DNA of 7,409 bases, taken from the NCBI GenBank assembly GCA_017615135.1, contig JAGAAU010000064.1, positions 1 to 7,409 on the forward strand, in the 5' to 3' direction. The position numbers and the translations under genes were made by a program. This DNA comes from Bacteroidales bacterium. GTDB taxonomy: Bacteria; Bacteroidota; Bacteroidia; Bacteroidales; UBA932. The notes under the pieces were generated by a model. The model was not told where the DNA came from. It searched no databases and worked only from the letters and a program-made list of their open reading frames with translations. Positions within the stretch are counted from its first letter, which is position 1. Every line of letters starts with the position of its first letter. Positions 5,859 through 7,409 of the stretch are shown in pieces.

Positions 5859-6846
5859 AATAGAGGCTGCCAGGCTTGAATACAAGGACTGGTGCAGCGC
5901 AATAGGCATCAACTGCCTGGAAGATCTGGACGCCGTTCTCAAGGAGGGAAAGGCTGTGGAACTGATAAATCTCTGCGAGGCCCGTCAGGAGCGTAAATAC
6001 GCAGAAATCGCCAACCAGATAGAGTGGAGAAAGGATGAATCGAAGATAGTGCTGATGTCCGGGCCGTCCTCGAGCGGGAAGACCAGCAGCTCTCTGCGTA
6101 TTGCCCAGCAGTGCCGGGTGATAGGGCTCAAGCCCAGGGTTATCGAACTGGACAATTACTTTGTGGAGAGGGAGCGCACCCCGAAGGACGAAGACGGCAA
6201 TTATGACTTCGAGGCTCTTGAGGCGATGGATGTGGAGCTGCTGAACCGGCATCTGACCATGCTGCTGGCCGGAGAGGAGATAGAGGTGCCGCGGTTCGAT
6301 TTTAAAGAGGGCCGCCCGGTCTATGGTGGGAACGGTACCATGAAACTCGGCCCGGACGATATTCTCTTCATGGAGGGAATACATGCCCTCAATCCCGCAC
6401 TCACCCCGTCTATTCCCGCAAAGAACAAATTCTATGTGTATATCTCCGCGTTATCGGCGCTCAAGGGGGGAGAGAAGGTGCACGGTTCCACCACCGACAA
6501 AAGGCTGTTGCGCCGAATAGTCAGGGACAACCGCACCAGGGGCATATCGCCCGAAGATAATATTCTTCGCTGGCCCAGTGTGCGCAGGGGAGAGACCAGG
6601 AATATCTTCCCATACGAAGGAAATGCCGAGGTGGTGTTCAATTCTTCCACCCTCTACGACGTTCCGCTGCTGAAATATTATGCAGAGCCGCTGCTGTACG
6701 GCATTTCCGAGGCCTCTCCCGCATACGAGAAGGCCCAGAGTCTGCTTGAGTATCTTCAGAATGTAAGTGCGCTTAAGCCCTCGGAGATTGCAGCCATTCC
6801 TCCCACTTCCATCATGCGGGAGTTTATCGGCGGTCAGAGGCTCTGA
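5851..6846 (+). CDS. Nucleoside kinase, PRK/uridine-kinase family, N-terminally short
   Basis: This P-loop kinase of 331 residues probably phosphorylates a pyrimidine nucleoside such as uridine for salvage. Walker A is GPSSSGKT (71-78). D101 in ELDNYFVERE, D150 in PRFDFKEGRP and E175 in FMEGIHALNP lie where uridine kinases bind substrate and magnesium. RRIVRDNRTRG and NIFPYE follow, and the protein ends IMREFIGGQRL, close to what I recall of Bacteroides nucleoside kinases. Those are about 550 residues long with an N-terminal TGS-like and tRNA-synthetase-editing-like region; here that region is missing. The frame cannot recover it because it would overlap uvrA, which shows no such domain. The ATG overlaps the uvrA end by 8 bp, suggesting translational coupling. 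A TTG at 5842, seven bases after a GGAG (5831-5834), is an alternative start adding three residues. Family assignment is firm; the substrate is inferred. Confidence 0.9.
   Translation: MNKIEAARLEYKDWCSAIGINCLEDLDAVLKEGKAVELINLCEARQERKYAEIANQIEWRKDESKIVLMSGPSSSGKTSSSLRIAQQCRVIGLKPRVIELDNYFVERERTPKDEDGNYDFEALEAMDVELLNRHLTMLLAGEEIEVPRFDFKEGRPVYGGNGTMKLGPDDILFMEGIHALNPALTPSIPAKNKFYVYISALSALKGGEKVHGSTTDKRLLRRIVRDNRTRGISPEDNILRWPSVRRGETRNIFPYEGNAEVVFNSSTLYDVPLLKYYAEPLLYGISEASPAYEKAQSLLEYLQNVSALKPSEIAAIPPTSIMREFIGGQRL
6834..6846. repeat. Palindromic 3' overlap of convergent genes
   Basis: TCAGAG-G-CTCTGA is a perfect dyad with 6-bp arms. Its two ends are the TGA stop codons of the plus-strand kinase (6844-6846) and the minus-strand hydrolase (6836-6834). 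Both proteins therefore end in similar residues (QRL and QSL). No other terminator lies between the genes. The dyad is too short to be a convincing intrinsic terminator. Confidence 0.8.
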
Positions 6847-7409
6847 GTGTCCTCTTCGGCATCGCCCCAGGGTTCGAGGAAAGGATTGCCGTAGCGCTCC
6901 GCCCCGATGGTGGTGGGGGCTCCGTGTCCGGGGTATACTTCCACTTCAGATGGCAGCCCCATCAGTTTGTCCATTACTGAACGGATTTCGTCGTCGTAAT
7001 TTCCGTACTCCAGGTCGGTGCGTCCTATGGTGCCCCGGAAGAGGGTGTCGCCGCTGAACAGCATCCCCTCTTTTTCTGCATAATAGCATACGCATCCTGG
7101 TGTATGCCCAGGAGTTCCTATCACCTTCAGGCTTATGCCGGCGGTGTCTATGGTGTCTCCGTCTTCGGCGGGCAGGTAAGTGAAAGCGGCCTTGAATTCG
7201 CCCATTCCCAGCTTCTTGGCCATGAACTCGTCAAAGGTCAGAACCGGAGCGTCGGCAGGGTTCATATAGACGCGGCAGCCGAAGATTTCGCACAGTTTCT
7301 GCACTCCGAGTATATGGTCCAGATGGGCGTGAGTGAGCAGTATGGTTTCCGGCACAAGCGAGTTCTCCTGCAGGAAATTCAGGAATGAGGAGGTTTCTTC
7401 TTTGCCGAA
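6834..7409 (-). CDS. Metallo-beta-lactamase-fold hydrolase, glyoxalase II-like, 5' end outside window
   Basis: The frame is open from the right edge to the TGA at 6836-6834, giving 191 visible residues; the true start lies beyond 7409, and the GTG at 7355 is internal. Counting from the edge, the zinc-binding motifs are THAHLDH (H27, H29, D31, H32), TPGHTPG (H102), SGD (D121) and YPGHG (H162): the complete binuclear ligand set of the fold. The spacing and the motif LFRGTIGRTDLEYG resemble the YcbL/GloB-like type of small hydroxyacylglutathione-hydrolase homologues. These act on thioesters or similar small substrates in the cytoplasm. No signal peptide can be judged because the N-terminus is missing. 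The visible part lacks the C-terminal substrate-binding domain of true glyoxalase II, so the exact substrate is unknown. It converges on the kinase gene and overlaps it by 13 bp, so it belongs to a different transcription unit. Confidence 0.92.
   Translation of the reverse strand, partial: FGKEETSSFLNFLQENSLVPETILLTHAHLDHILGVQKLCEIFGCRVYMNPADAPVLTFDEFMAKKLGMGEFKAAFTYLPAEDGDTIDTAGISLKVIGTPGHTPGCVCYYAEKEGMLFSGDTLFRGTIGRTDLEYGNYDDEIRSVMDKLMGLPSEVEVYPGHGAPTTIGAERYGNPFLEPWGDAEEDTQSL

Noticed and set aside
5725..6384. A 219-codon minus-strand open frame opposite the uvrA end and kinase start
   Set aside because: It is an antisense shadow of two well supported genes, with no family features.
7353..7355. 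GTG as the start of the hydrolase gene
   Set aside because: The frame continues open to the window edge with plausible residues, and the family needs an additional N-terminal strand region before the HxHxDH motif.

Overview
The window looks like chromosomal DNA of a member of the Bacteroidota, most likely Bacteroidales. The evidence is threefold. The three promoter-like boxes I can place fit the Bacteroidota -7 consensus TAnnTTTG. The ribosome-binding regions are A/T-rich with little Shine-Dalgarno character. The set includes a stand-alone PRK/uridine-kinase-like nucleoside kinase of a type familiar from this phylum. The placement below phylum level is inference.

Layout. Bases 1-597 (minus strand) hold the first 199 codons of an Rpn/PD-(D/E)XK family nuclease gene; its 3' end lies outside the window. 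Bases 598-1072 contain no convincing gene. They hold the nuclease promoter, a pair of direct repeats, a nest of palindromes dominated by a 117-bp inverted-repeat element with three internal hairpins (741-857), and further small dyads. Bases 1073-3055 (minus) encode a short RNase R. A 43-bp divergent promoter region follows, with near mirror symmetry. Bases 3099-5858 (plus) encode UvrA. A nucleoside kinase (5851-6846, plus) starts inside the last codons of uvrA. A metallo-beta-lactamase-fold hydrolase (6834 to the right edge, minus) converges on it, and the two 3' ends overlap by 13 bp.

How the genes work together. rnr and uvrA are housekeeping genes for RNA degradation and nucleotide excision repair. 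They diverge from a shared promoter region, and both may be read from nearly leaderless mRNAs. uvrA and the kinase form an overlapping, probably translationally coupled pair. The hydrolase belongs to another transcription unit running the opposite way. The Rpn gene with its structured upstream region is the accessory part of the window: its isoleucine codon choice differs from uvrA and its neighbours, and its family is associated with recombination and phage defence.

No wholly new multi-gene system is evident. The points most worth a second look are the palindromic intergenic element, the symmetric bidirectional promoter, and a recurring trimming of core proteins: RNase R without its N-terminal helix-turn-helix, the kinase without the usual N-terminal TGS-type region, and UvrA without two of its usual zinc-ligand cysteine pairs.
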